A stretch of DNA of 10,417 nucleotides from a candidate division Hyd24-12 bacterium UBA5074 (GTDB lineage: Bacteria; Fermentibacterota; Fermentibacteria; Fermentibacterales; Fermentibacteraceae), in contig DIAQ01000058.1 in NCBI GenBank assembly GCA_002414865.1, positions 16,274 to 26,690 of the forward strand. Reading direction: 5' to 3'. Made by a program: the position numbers and the translations under genes. Numbering within the stretch: the first letter of the stretch is position 1; every line of letters begins with the position of its first letter. Below, piece by piece: positions 1 to 6,802 of the stretch. A model generated the notes under the pieces. It saw nothing but the letters and a program-made list of their open reading frames with translations, had not been told where the DNA came from and made no database searches.

Positions 1-25
1 GAGCCCCTTCTCTTCGCGCCAGGCC
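1..25. repeat. 25-base direct repeat, copy 1 (copy 2 at 201-225)
   Basis: Bases 1-25 are identical, in the same orientation, to bases 201-225. Copy 2 lies inside the isomerase-like gene and encodes residues of its C-terminal segment around 357-364 (AWREEKGL). The match stops sharply at base 25/225, and its left limit is unknown because copy 1 touches the window edge. A 25-base exact match is far beyond chance in 10 kb. It may be a partial duplication of the gene's 3' end, one side of a small insertion, or an assembly artefact at a contig end. Confidence 0.8.
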
Positions 26-26
26 G

Positions 27-128
27 CATGCTTCCGCCGAGGAAGCATGGCATCGCCCGTCAGTTGTCTCCGCGGGAGGCAACGGGAGGGCGGCTTTCCG
101 GCGTCGTCACCACCAGGCAGGTGACGAC
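27..128. repeat. Cluster of three hairpins with 9-base arms
   Basis: Three inverted repeats follow one another in the non-coding stretch after the operon. Arms 27-35/41-49 (CATGCTTCC, loop 5) are perfect. Arms 63-71/75-83 (GTTGTCTCC, loop 3) contain one T-G position, a wobble pair only in plus-strand RNA. Arms 103-111/120-128 (GTCGTCACC, loop 8) are perfect, and an imperfect outer stem 91-97/129-136 may extend this last hairpin. The second and third stems share the pattern GTYGTCWCC while staying paired. No T-run follows any stem on either strand, so they are not ordinary intrinsic terminators. They may shape the operon's 3' end, form a small RNA, or be palindromic repeats of a family. Confidence 0.7.
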
Positions 129-158
129 AAAGGCCGGGCAGCGATGAAAGCGAAGCGA

Positions 159-1295
159 TCAGACCTTCGCTGAGCGGAGGGCCTGCAGGGAATCGGCCGG
201 GAGCCCCTTCTCTTCGCGCCAGGCCTTCAATATCGGCCTCACGTCGGTGAGCATGGCGTCGCGAAGGAGCTTCTCCGAGAGAACGGCATCGGGCTTCGAC
301 TGCAGCTCTGTCAGCTCTTCCGGATTGACCAGCATGGCGGAGGCGAACGCCGCCTCGATGTTGTCGACAGCCCTCAGGATACATTCCCCCGGCTCGCCGA
401 CGCGCGCGTTGACAGCGACTTCGAAGGTCATGTCCGGGATGGAGCAGAGGCCCGCCTTCTCGGCCAGCAGGAGGTCGAGGAAGAAGCGGAACAGCGATGC
501 GGGGTCGAGGGTGCCGGCCGGGAGGGTTCCCTGGGACAGCCTGTTGTCGGAGAGCCTCACCATGCCGAGCACCTTCATTGAGAGCATCGCGACGATCATG
601 CTGTCGAGGCTTGCCCCGGGCAGCAGGGCCGCCGTGTCCAGAAGGACCCTGCACGAGGAGTCGGTCTCCCTGCAGAGCCATGCGGCGGTGCCCCAGTCGC
701 TGACCGCCATGGAGCAGAACAGCGGGTCGTACGGGCGGAACTCGAGCATCAGGTTTTCGCTCTTGCGGATCTCGAGACCGATCTGCCTGAGGCCGTCCAT
801 GATCCTGTCCAGCATGTCCGTGAGGTTCTTCTCGCCCGGGGAGTCGATGCCGTCGGGGATCCAGAGGCACATCTGCCGGCAGCCGACCGCCCGCATAAGG
901 TCCATCGCCCTGGTCACGAATGTGATGCTGGCCACCCGCACATCGGTGTAGGGGCTGCTGAGAGTGCCGTACATCAGCCTCGAGTTGAGCACCCCGTTTT
1001 TTCGCGGGGTGAAGAGGTCCGGGTAGAAGGTGGCCGCCTCGAGGGAGAGCTCGGTGAGCAGAGTCTGCACGCGGGAGGCGTCTTCTTCGGTCCTGATGTC
1101 CCCCGGCGCGTGCAGGGACACCTTCCGGAACCTGCCGGTGGCCTTCGAGACCGCAGCGGCGAGCCTCAGCTTCTGCTCGACGGTCTCGGGGTCGCTCTCG
1201 GTCCGGTAGGATGCGTAACTGCTGCTCCCGCGCGAGCATGTGTTCGTGGACACCTGGAGCTGGAGTTCACCAAGGCGCTCGAGAACGGTTTTCAC
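159..1295 (-). CDS. L-rhamnose isomerase-fold protein, probably catalytically inactive
   Basis: This 378-residue protein resembles the RhaI-type L-rhamnose isomerase / xylose isomerase-like TIM-barrel family along its length. Family-like segments are LHAPGD (61-66), LWIPDGIDSPG (144-154), LEFRPYDPLF (184-193), SDWGTA (199-204), VLLDT (217-221), LDPASLF (263-269), NIEAAF (312-317) and DAMLTDVRPIL (346-356). Family enzymes bind two metal ions through E, D, H, H, D, D and D. By my alignment from memory, only E185 and D220 remain; the others are A223, R247, Q255, T257 and A294. The length is below the roughly 430 residues usual for the family. The start is GTG with GAGG upstream. It is the last gene of the operon, 23 bases after the HD gene. 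A binding, structural or altered catalytic role is possible; the inactivity is inferred. Confidence 0.75.
   Translation of the reverse strand: MKTVLERLGELQLQVSTNTCSRGSSSYASYRTESDPETVEQKLRLAAAVSKATGRFRKVSLHAPGDIRTEEDASRVQTLLTELSLEAATFYPDLFTPRKNGVLNSRLMYGTLSSPYTDVRVASITFVTRAMDLMRAVGCRQMCLWIPDGIDSPGEKNLTDMLDRIMDGLRQIGLEIRKSENLMLEFRPYDPLFCSMAVSDWGTAAWLCRETDSSCRVLLDTAALLPGASLDSMIVAMLSMKVLGMVRLSDNRLSQGTLPAGTLDPASLFRFFLDLLLAEKAGLCSIPDMTFEVAVNARVGEPGECILRAVDNIEAAFASAMLVNPEELTELQSKPDAVLSEKLLRDAMLTDVRPILKAWREEKGLPADSLQALRSAKV
201..225. repeat. 25-base direct repeat, copy 2
   Basis: This is the in-gene copy of the repeat at 1-25, near the 3' end of the isomerase-like gene. The gene's last 13 codons and stop lie between this copy and the hairpin cluster, so a duplication or insertion that regenerated the 3' end would leave this pattern. 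Confidence 0.8.
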
Positions 1296-1318
1296 TTGTC
1301 CTCACCGACCCCTCTCGT

Positions 1319-1885
1319 CTACAGGCCCAGTTCATCTGATATAGACTTCATGGCTTCGAGGGCAACCGCGACGAATCGGTCGAGCGGCATGCCCGCAGCC
1401 TCGCATTCCCTTATCCCCTCGCGGCTGACGGTCCTGGCGAAGCCCGACTTGCCCATCCTCTTGACCACGGAGGACGGTTCCACCGGAGCGAGACGGCGGT
1501 CGGGGTAGATCAGCGCGGTGGCCGAAATAAGCCCGGTGACGCTCTCCGCGGCGGTGAGAAGCCTGTCGAAATCGGTTTCCCGGGGGACCCCGTTGTTCTC
1601 CGAATTATGTGAGACTATCGCATGGATGGCAGTTTCGGGCAGCCTGCCTTCGAGCAGGGCGGCGGTCTCCAGCCCGTGCCTCTCAGGGGTGGCCTCCGTC
1701 CTCTCGAAGTCGAGGTCGTGGAGGAGACCTGCTACCTCCCAGAGGTCCGCGTCCTCGCCGCGCAGCGTCGCGAGCTCCCGCATTATGGCCGCGGTCGCCA
1801 TGCAGTGGCGGCGCAGGTGCGCCTGCGACAAGTTGGAGCAGAGAAGCTCCATGGCCTCCTCACGAGTGATGCCAGAGCCTGCCAT
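1319..1885 (-). CDS. HD-superfamily predicted phosphohydrolase (COG2316-like)
   Basis: This 188-residue protein is a single HD domain of the small predicted-hydrolase group often annotated COG2316. Visible metal-site residues are H27 (RRHC), H56-D57 (LLHDLDFE), H70 (ERHGLE) and H93 (VSHN). The AAESVTGLI segment (112-120) carries E114 where relatives usually have an Asp (AADPVTGL-like). The C-terminal half (SVVKRM, ECEAAGMPLDRF, ALEAMKSISDELGL) also fits that family. The physiological substrate of the group is unknown. I chose ATG 1885 rather than the upstream in-frame codons because GGAAGGA lies about 7 bases before it and the homology begins there. The start overlaps the 3' end of nnr by 26 bases, so translation is probably coupled. 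Confidence 0.85.
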   Translation of the reverse strand: MAGSGITREEAMELLCSNLSQAHLRRHCMATAAIMRELATLRGEDADLWEVAGLLHDLDFERTEATPERHGLETAALLEGRLPETAIHAIVSHNSENNGVPRETDFDRLLTAAESVTGLISATALIYPDRRLAPVEPSSVVKRMGKSGFARTVSREGIRECEAAGMPLDRFVAVALEAMKSISDELGL

Positions 1886-3413
1886 TCCATCTTCCTTCCA
1901 GCCGGAGAAGGCCTCCGGGGGGTCTTCTCTCGAGCATGTCGAACGCCCGGCCGAGATTGTCCGCCACATCCCCGGGCAGAATCGACCGGGATGAGGACTC
2001 GGACGCCAGGATGTCCGCTGAAAGCCCGGCGAGGAACGCGCCAAGCCCGGCGGCCCTGAAGGGATCGAGCCCCTGGCCCATGAGCGCCGCGACGATCCCG
2101 GTGAGCACATCGCCGCTGCCGCCCGAAGCCATCCCGCTGTTCCCCGTGGGCACGAGCATCCTGGCCCCGTCGGGGCGGAACACGACAGTCGGCCTGCCCT
2201 TCAGCAGGACGGACGCCCCCGTTATCCTGGACAGCGCGGCAGCGGTCTCCCAACGGGAGGCAATGGTCTCGTCGTCTCTCCCCGTGAGCCTTCTCAGCTC
2301 GCCGGGGTGCGGGGTGAGGACGAGTGGCCCCGGCCTTCCCGCCAGGGCCTGCACGGAATCGGAGAGGACGTTGAGTGCGTCGGCGTCGAGCACCGCGGGG
2401 ATCGACCAGTTGGCCAGGATGTGCCTCACGAGCTTCTGGGTGTCCACTCCGGAACCCATGCCGGGGCCGGCCGCCATGCACGTGAAGCCGGACGGGTCGG
2501 GCAGGGATGTCACGTCGCCGGGCAGGAAGTAGCTGCAGAGGACCTCGGGAATGCGGCCGGAGATGGCGGGGGCTGCCGGGTAGGGGACGAAGAGATGCAC
2601 CAGCCCGGCCCCTGCCCGCAGGGCGCCCATGCTCATGAGAAGAGGGGCGCCGGGCATGTCCTCCGAGCCGCCCAGGAGGAGTATTCTGCCGAAGGAGTTC
2701 TTGTGCGCGTCCACCGGCCTCGCCGGGAGCATCGCCGCCGCGCTCTCGAAGTCGAGCACGAATCTGTCGGGTCGAGGGTCGACCTCGATGCCGATGTCCT
2801 CGACGAAAACCGCCCCTGCGAGACCGCATCCAGGAGGCAGCAGCAGGCCGGCCTTCACAGCGGCAAGGCAGATGGTGACCGAGGCGCGGGGGGTGAGCGG
2901 ATCGCATTCGCCTGTGGCTCCGTCGATGCCGGTGGGTGTGTCGATGGCCAGGACGGGCGCTTCCGAGGAACCCAAGAGGGATGCGCAGGTTGCGGAAGGG
3001 CCCGAGAGCCGTCCCCTGAAACCGGTTCCCAGGAGGGCGTCCACCGTCAGGGCAGGCCTCCCCGAGAGGTCCGGCAGGCGGTTCATGCCGATCACGGTGC
3101 CGCCTTCCTCGCGGAAACGGAGAAGATTCTTCATGCAGAGGGGTGAGATCGTGACGGTGGAGTCAGCGGCCAGGACGGCCCGGACCGTATAGCCGGCCTC
3201 CTTCAGGGCGCGGGCGGTGACGAAGCCGTCGCCCCCGTTGTTGCCATGACCGCAGAAGACGTCCACGGGACCGTCGCCCGGAAGACACATCCTGGCCGCC
3301 AGGGCGGCCGAGGCCTTTCCTGCGCGCTCCATCAGCTTCTCGGCAGGAGCCTTCTCGAGGGCGGCCTTCCTGTCGTATGCCGCCATCTCCTCGGGGGTCA
3401 CCCACCAGGCCAT
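1860..3413 (-). CDS. nnr: Bifunctional NAD(P)H-hydrate epimerase / ADP-dependent NAD(P)H-hydrate dehydratase
   Basis: This 517-residue fusion repairs NADHX and NADPHX, the hydrated forms of damaged nicotinamide cofactors, in the cytosol. The N-terminal YjeF_N epimerase domain (about 1-215) shows GHGNNGGDG (55-63), VDALLGTGFRG (124-134) and the IDTPTGIDG segment (157-165). The C-terminal ribokinase-like dehydratase domain (about 225-500) shows KNSFGRILLLGGS (238-250), TPHPGELRRL (367-376), LKGRPTVV (404-411) and GNSGMASGGSGD (424-435), with D435 as the expected catalytic residue. Both halves look intact and the length is normal for the fused form. The gene starts one base after the acpS stop (TGA-G-ATG); acpS-nnr adjacency is common in bacteria. 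There is no strong Shine-Dalgarno, so coupling to acpS is likely. Confidence 0.95.
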   Translation of the reverse strand: MAWWVTPEEMAAYDRKAALEKAPAEKLMERAGKASAALAARMCLPGDGPVDVFCGHGNNGGDGFVTARALKEAGYTVRAVLAADSTVTISPLCMKNLLRFREEGGTVIGMNRLPDLSGRPALTVDALLGTGFRGRLSGPSATCASLLGSSEAPVLAIDTPTGIDGATGECDPLTPRASVTICLAAVKAGLLLPPGCGLAGAVFVEDIGIEVDPRPDRFVLDFESAAAMLPARPVDAHKNSFGRILLLGGSEDMPGAPLLMSMGALRAGAGLVHLFVPYPAAPAISGRIPEVLCSYFLPGDVTSLPDPSGFTCMAAGPGMGSGVDTQKLVRHILANWSIPAVLDADALNVLSDSVQALAGRPGPLVLTPHPGELRRLTGRDDETIASRWETAAALSRITGASVLLKGRPTVVFRPDGARMLVPTGNSGMASGGSGDVLTGIVAALMGQGLDPFRAAGLGAFLAGLSADILASESSSRSILPGDVADNLGRAFDMLERRPPGGLLRLEGRWNGRLWHHS

Positions 3414-3414
3414 C

Positions 3415-3771
3415 TCAGGTTTCCCCGTCGAGGACTACGACGGCGGCGGCCATCGAAGCGGTGTGCGTCATGCTGAGGCTCGTGCTCCGGCGCCCGAGGA
3501 TCTCGGCTGCGCGCCCGCTGGCGCGGAGGAAGGGTCTGGTCGAGCCCCCTCCCACGACTTCGATGTCGTGCCATGAGATGCCCTCGGCTATCCCGGTGCC
3601 CAGAGCCTTTGCGAAGGCCTCCTTGGCCGCGAAGCGGGCGGCAAGGGACTGGACGCTGGGGTCCGACTCCAGCTCGAAATCCGTGAAGAGGCGGGAGAGG
3701 AGGCGCCGGCCACATCGCTCGACCGCTGAAGCGAACCTGTCGAGTTCGACCATGTCGAGTCCCGTCTCCAA
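3415..3771 (-). CDS. acpS: Holo-[acyl-carrier-protein] synthase
   Basis: AcpS transfers 4'-phosphopantetheine from coenzyme A to a serine of acyl carrier protein, activating it for fatty acid synthesis. The 118-residue protein shows the N-terminal GLDMVELDRF (4-13) with Mg ligand D6, and RFAAKEAFAKALGTG (46-60) with E51. The C-terminal segment SMTHTASMAAAVVV (100-113) corresponds to the family's SHT..YA.A segment, with an unusual M107 for the common Tyr. I chose the TTG at 3771: GGAGGAGGG precedes it by about 5 bases, and the length then matches the family's ~120 residues. The upstream in-frame ATG at 3894 would add 41 unrelated residues and overlap tsaD. The gene lies 86 bases after tsaD and one base before nnr. 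Confidence 0.92.
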   Translation of the reverse strand: METGLDMVELDRFASAVERCGRRLLSRLFTDFELESDPSVQSLAARFAAKEAFAKALGTGIAEGISWHDIEVVGGGSTRPFLRASGRAAEILGRRSTSLSMTHTASMAAAVVVLDGET

Positions 3772-3795
3772 CAGAGCCCTCCTCCAGGGTGCCGG

Positions 3796-3814
3796 AAAAG
3801 GCTGTTTGCAGCCT
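3796..3814 (-). terminator. Weak hairpin with T-run in the acpS leader
   Basis: On the minus strand, AGGCTG pairs with CAGCCT across a CAAA loop, and the stem end runs into TTTT (3799-3796). The stem is only 6 bp and the T-run short, so termination would be partial at best. It sits about 15 bases upstream of the acpS Shine-Dalgarno. It could be an attenuator or chance. Confidence 0.35.
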
Positions 3815-3817
3815 ACA

Positions 3818-3856
3818 ACTATAAGCCCGCCGCATGGCCGGGGGAACATCCCCGGC
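3818..3856 (-). promoter_or_regulatory. tsaD-acpS gap: hairpin and possible -10 element
   Basis: Directly after the tsaD stop there is a perfect 7-bp inverted repeat, GCCGGGG / CCCCGGC (3837-3843 and 3850-3856, loop 6), not followed by a T-run on the minus strand. Downstream, TATAGT (3823-3818) resembles a -10 element in otherwise very GC-rich DNA. The -35 position at 17 bases reads TTCCCC, a poor match. This is the largest gap inside the operon, so an internal promoter for acpS-nnr and the genes beyond is plausible but weakly supported. Confidence 0.3.
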
Positions 3857-3857
3857 G

Positions 3858-4859
3858 TCACGATACCAACGGAAGGAGACGGCTTCCCGTCCACCTGGCG
3901 AATGCGTTGCAGGACAAGGATGATCGCGCCTGAGGGTCAGAGTCGAGAATGGCTGCGGCAGCCCTTCCCACCATGACTGCATTATCGGTCGGGTTGTCCG
4001 GCAGCATCAGGCGGGCGCCGGCCCTCGAGCAGCCATCCTTCAACATGCTGCGGAGCATCCTGTTCGCCGTCACGCCGCCGCCGGCCAGCACCGTCTGCGC
4101 TCCGAACCGCTCGACCTGTGCGAACAGTTTCGAGCAGAGCACCTGCGCGACCGTCCTGTTGAACGAGGCGGCCAGGTCCTCCAGGCGGGCGCCCTTCTGC
4201 CACTGCAGGCGGACGGCCGTCTTGAGCCCGCTGAAGCTGAACTCGGGGCTTGAAGGGTCGTCGAGGGGCGACGGCAGATCGACCGCGAACGGGTCCCCCA
4301 GCTCGGAGAGCGCGTCGATGTGAGCCCCTCCGGGGTAGCCCAGACCGAGGAGCTTCGCCGTCTTGTCGAAGGCCTCGCCCGCCGCGTCGTCGCGGGTGCA
4401 GCCGAGGAGTTCGCAGTCCATCCATGACCTCATCAGGAACAGAATCGTATGGCCGCCCGAGGCGATGAGTGCAACCGCGGGGAACTCCACGGGCCCGGGT
4501 CCGCCGTAATGCGTGAACAGGTGGGCGGCGAGGTGGTTCACTCCCAGGAACGGCCGGCCGCAGGCGAAGGCGGCCGCCTTCGCCCATGAAAGTCCGACCA
4601 GGAGGGAGCCGATGAGCCCAGGACCCGCCGTTGCCGCGAAGAACTCGACCTCCCGCAGATCGCGCCCGCAGGATTCGACGAGCCCTGTCGCCATGGCCGG
4701 CAGGACATCCATGTGGAGGCGCGATGCTATCTCGGGAACGACGCCCCCTGAACCGGCATGCTCGGTCTGACTCCTGATGGACTCGGCGATGGGATGCGCA
4801 CCTTCGAGCAGGGCCACCGCCGAGTCGTCGCAGGAGGTCTCGACCGCGAGGATCAGCAA
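3858..4859 (-). CDS. tsaD: tRNA N6-adenosine threonylcarbamoyltransferase
   Basis: TsaD (Kae1/YgjD family) transfers the threonylcarbamoyl group to A37 of ANN-decoding tRNAs to make t6A, working with TsaB and TsaE. The 333-residue protein has the full motif set: VETSCDDSAVAL (6-17), NHLAAHLFTH (108-117) with metal ligands H109 and H113, LIASGGHT (131-138), DDAAGEAFDKTAKLLGLGYPGG (157-178, key parts), FSFSGLKTAV (207-216), AGGGVTANRMLR (259-270) and PDNPTDNAVMV (287-297) with D292 as the third ligand. The start is TTG at 4859, which overlaps the end of rplI by 7 bases and suggests coupled translation. The length and motifs are those of an active enzyme. The partners TsaB, TsaC and TsaE are not in the window. 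Confidence 0.96.
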   Translation of the reverse strand: MLILAVETSCDDSAVALLEGAHPIAESIRSQTEHAGSGGVVPEIASRLHMDVLPAMATGLVESCGRDLREVEFFAATAGPGLIGSLLVGLSWAKAAAFACGRPFLGVNHLAAHLFTHYGGPGPVEFPAVALIASGGHTILFLMRSWMDCELLGCTRDDAAGEAFDKTAKLLGLGYPGGAHIDALSELGDPFAVDLPSPLDDPSSPEFSFSGLKTAVRLQWQKGARLEDLAASFNRTVAQVLCSKLFAQVERFGAQTVLAGGGVTANRMLRSMLKDGCSRAGARLMLPDNPTDNAVMVGRAAAAILDSDPQARSSLSCNAFARWTGSRLLPLVS

Positions 4860-5305
4860 GGCGTGACGGGCTCCACGCGGACCGTTATCTCGGCGAACTC
4901 CTCCTCCGCTATGCGGATGCGCACCTTGTGGTCCCCCGTCGACTTGATATGGGTGTCGATCTGCACCTGCCTGCGGTCTATCTCGACTCCGGCCTTCGCG
5001 AGGGCGGCGACGATGTCCTTCTCGGTGATGCTCCCGTAGAGCCGTCCGGCTTCGTCGGACGGGGAGGTGAGCACACAGGAGACGGATGCGAGGCGGGCCG
5101 TCAGCTCGCGCGCCCGTGTGCGCAGAGCAGCTTCATGAGCTTCCGCGTGCTTGCGCACCTGCCCCGCCATCTGGGTGGCGCCGCTTCCCGCCGGAACGCC
5201 CAGCTTCCTGGGGAGGATGTAGTTCCTGGCATGCCCGTCGGAGATCTCCACGATCTCCCCGGCCTTGCCGAGAGCCTTGACGCTTTTCGTCAGCAGTATC
5301 TTCAT
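4853..5305 (-). CDS. rplI: 50S ribosomal protein bL9
   Basis: The 150-residue protein is bL9, an elongated two-domain protein at the base of the L1 stalk. It starts MKILLTKSVKALGKAGEIVE and continues ISDGHARNYILPRKLGVPA (about 21-39), the N-terminal domain signature, followed by a charged connecting helix and a C-terminal domain containing GRLYGSITEKDIVAAL. The ATG at 5305 forms an ATGA overlap with the stop of the upstream membrane protein gene. A longer reading with an earlier start adds an unrelated arginine-rich extension and was rejected. The length is standard. Confidence 0.96.
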   Translation of the reverse strand: MKILLTKSVKALGKAGEIVEISDGHARNYILPRKLGVPAGSGATQMAGQVRKHAEAHEAALRTRARELTARLASVSCVLTSPSDEAGRLYGSITEKDIVAALAKAGVEIDRRQVQIDTHIKSTGDHKVRIRIAEEEFAEITVRVEPVTPC

Positions 5306-6147
5306 AGAGGTGGCCTTTCCGATCGGGATCGAATCCTCTTCCTGAAATCGAGCCATGTGTCCAGGACCCCCGCGAGCACGATCGCGGCCATGGCCGCAGG
5401 CGGCGCTATTATCGCCACGAAGAGCGCGGGGAACACCATGGCCGGTCCTGTCCTGAACAGGGCCCCCGCAACGGAGGCCCCCACGGCGAAATAGGGCGCA
5501 GTCATGAATACGAGAACATTTGCTGTGAGGCGCTCCGGGAGGTCCCCCTGAAGGGCGGGCAGGAGGAGGACGACGAGGGCCGCGATGACGATCCATGCCG
5601 GCAGGAGACCCAGCCGTATCTCTTCGCGGGCTTCCAGCCCGGGGCCTCCGATGGCCCTGTAGAAGGCCGTGGCCACGGCGGCTCCCGCTGTCATCTGTAC
5701 GGCTCCCGTTCCCGGCGACAGGTAGACCAGCAGTGTGGCGACCTCGTTCCTGAGAGCCGACGGGAAGAGGGCCTCCGGGTACTGCGACAGCACCTGTTCG
5801 AGGTCCTTCGCGGTCAGGGCCAGGATGCCGGGGCCTTCGAAGAGACCGAGCAGGGCGCCGGCCATCGCTGCGGCCGCGGCGCAGGCGGCCGCCCGGACCG
5901 GAGGCATCCCGGCGCGCGAGGCGGCGACCAGAGCCACCGCCACGCCCGCGGTCATGAGCGCCCCCTGGAGGCCCGAGAGGGCGTACATGGCAAGGACCAG
6001 CAGACCAGCCCCCGCCATTCCGGGAAGCGCCTTCCCCGACAGCGAGAGCCGGGCCGCCCCGGCGCCCGCGGCGAAGGGCAGGCCGAGAAGTGCTGCCGCG
6101 ATTCCGACAAGCACGGCCCTCAGCGCTCTGCCGCCCCTCTTAGCCAT
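5302..6147 (-). CDS. DUF2232 / YybS-like integral membrane protein
   Basis: This 281-residue protein is strongly hydrophobic, with about seven or eight likely membrane spans: roughly 10-32, 42-60, 62-80, 83-103, 145-165, 178-200, 210-230 and 235-268. Alanine- and glycine-rich helices dominate. The C-terminal part (NVLVFMTAPYFAVGASVAGALF, key region about 208-229) and the ending LDTWLDFRKR resemble the DUF2232 (YybS) family. Genes of that family are often found between rpsR and rplI, exactly as here. The molecular role of the family is not established. The start is ATG 6147, 13 bases after the rpsR stop with only a weak GGGA upstream, and the stop overlaps the rplI start as ATGA. Confidence 0.75.
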   Translation of the reverse strand: MAKRGGRALRAVLVGIAAALLGLPFAAGAGAARLSLSGKALPGMAGAGLLVLAMYALSGLQGALMTAGVAVALVAASRAGMPPVRAAACAAAAAMAGALLGLFEGPGILALTAKDLEQVLSQYPEALFPSALRNEVATLLVYLSPGTGAVQMTAGAAVATAFYRAIGGPGLEAREEIRLGLLPAWIVIAALVVLLLPALQGDLPERLTANVLVFMTAPYFAVGASVAGALFRTGPAMVFPALFVAIIAPPAAMAAIVLAGVLDTWLDFRKRIRSRSERPPL

Positions 6148-6160
6148 GCGGATCCCGCCC

Positions 6161-6409
6161 CTAGCGGAAATGCTCTCGGACGAACGGGACGATCGCGAGG
6201 AAGCGCGCGACCTTCACAGCGCGCGCGATGCTCCTCTGGTGCCTGGCGCAATTGCCCGAGACGCGGCGCGGGACGATCTTGCCGCGGTCTGACACGTACC
6301 TGCTCAGCAGCCGCTCGTTCTTGTACGAGATGACGATCTCGGGAGTGGTGCAGAAGCGACACTTCTTCTTCTTGGTGATCTTCAGCGTCGTGCGCTTCTT
6401 CTTGATCAT
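6161..6409 (-). CDS. rpsR: 30S ribosomal protein bS18
   Basis: The 82-residue protein is bS18, which pairs with bS6 on the central domain of 16S rRNA. Characteristic segments are SYKNERLLSRYVSDRGKIVPRR (28-49, key parts) and CARHQRSIARAVKVARFLAIVPF (54-76, key parts). It keeps C17, C20, C54 and H57, a CxxC...CxxH arrangement typical of the zinc-binding form of S18; many bacteria have the form without these cysteines. The start is ATG with AGGA about 5 bases upstream. It sits between the second SSB-like gene and the DUF2232 gene. Confidence 0.97.
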   Translation of the reverse strand: MIKKKRTTLKITKKKKCRFCTTPEIVISYKNERLLSRYVSDRGKIVPRRVSGNCARHQRSIARAVKVARFLAIVPFVREHFR

Positions 6410-6451
6410 TGTGTCCTGCCTTTCATGCGGTTCTGCGATACCGGCCGGGAG

Positions 6452-6772
6452 TCAGCTCCGGGTGTCCAGTATCTGGACCTGGTGTGTGCGCATGACCATC
6501 CTGTGGCGCGGAGTGCCGGTCCTGTCCTCGAATGTCACCGAGGCCAGATGGCCTTCGACCAGCACGCTCATTCCGTTTTCGAGCCTCTTGTCCATCTCCT
6601 CGGCATCCTCGCCCCAGATCTCCATGTCCAGCACGATGACCGGATCTTCATCGGTCCCGGAGTCGAGCTGCACCTCGAAGCACAGCACGTACCTGCCGCG
6701 GCTGGTTCTGGCGAGGGCCTTCCGCTGCCTCACCATGCCCGAGACCAGGGCGTAGTTGAGCCTGGGCGACAT
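6452..6772 (-). CDS. Short SSB-like OB-fold protein (second copy)
   Basis: This 106-residue protein is a single OB-fold related to single-stranded DNA-binding protein and PriB. It begins RLNYALVSGMVRQRK and has VIVLDMEIWGEDAEEM (45-60), GMSVLVEGHLASVTFED (67-83, key part VLVEG) and a final strand MVMRTHQVQIL. Unlike the neighbouring SSB it has no disordered linker and no acidic DDIPF tip, so it should not recruit the usual SSB partners. I placed the start at ATG 6772 because GAGG lies 6 bases before it and the fold begins three residues later; ATG 6790 or 6787 would add six or five residues. It lies 30 bases after ssb. A role in replication restart, heterodimer formation with SSB, or regulation is possible but not shown. 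Confidence 0.75.
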   Translation of the reverse strand: MSPRLNYALVSGMVRQRKALARTSRGRYVLCFEVQLDSGTDEDPVIVLDMEIWGEDAEEMDKRLENGMSVLVEGHLASVTFEDRTGTPRHRMVMRTHQVQILDTRS

Positions 6773-6802
6773 GAGCTCCCTCGGCATCATGCCCCGGCTT
6801 TT

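Noticed and set aside
27..128. Integron attC site or CRISPR repeats
   Set aside because: The hairpins lack the conserved GTTRRRY/RYYYAAC ends of attC sites, and they are neither identical nor evenly spaced like CRISPR repeats.
1..158. tRNA or other standard RNA gene at the left end
   Set aside because: The hairpins do not form a cloverleaf, and no T-loop sequence (GTTCRA) is visible in the right arrangement.
247..951. Plus-strand open frame antisense to the isomerase-like gene
   Set aside because: There is no ribosome binding site or family resemblance, while the opposite strand encodes a recognisable protein over the same span.
1783..2907. Minus-strand open frame of 374 codons inside nnr
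   Set aside because: It is out of frame with the clear nnr coding sequence and is arginine-rich, typical of a shadow frame.
3772..3894. N-terminal extension of AcpS from ATG 3894
   Set aside because: It would add 41 residues with no counterpart in the family and overlap tsaD; TTG 3771 has a strong Shine-Dalgarno and gives the normal length.
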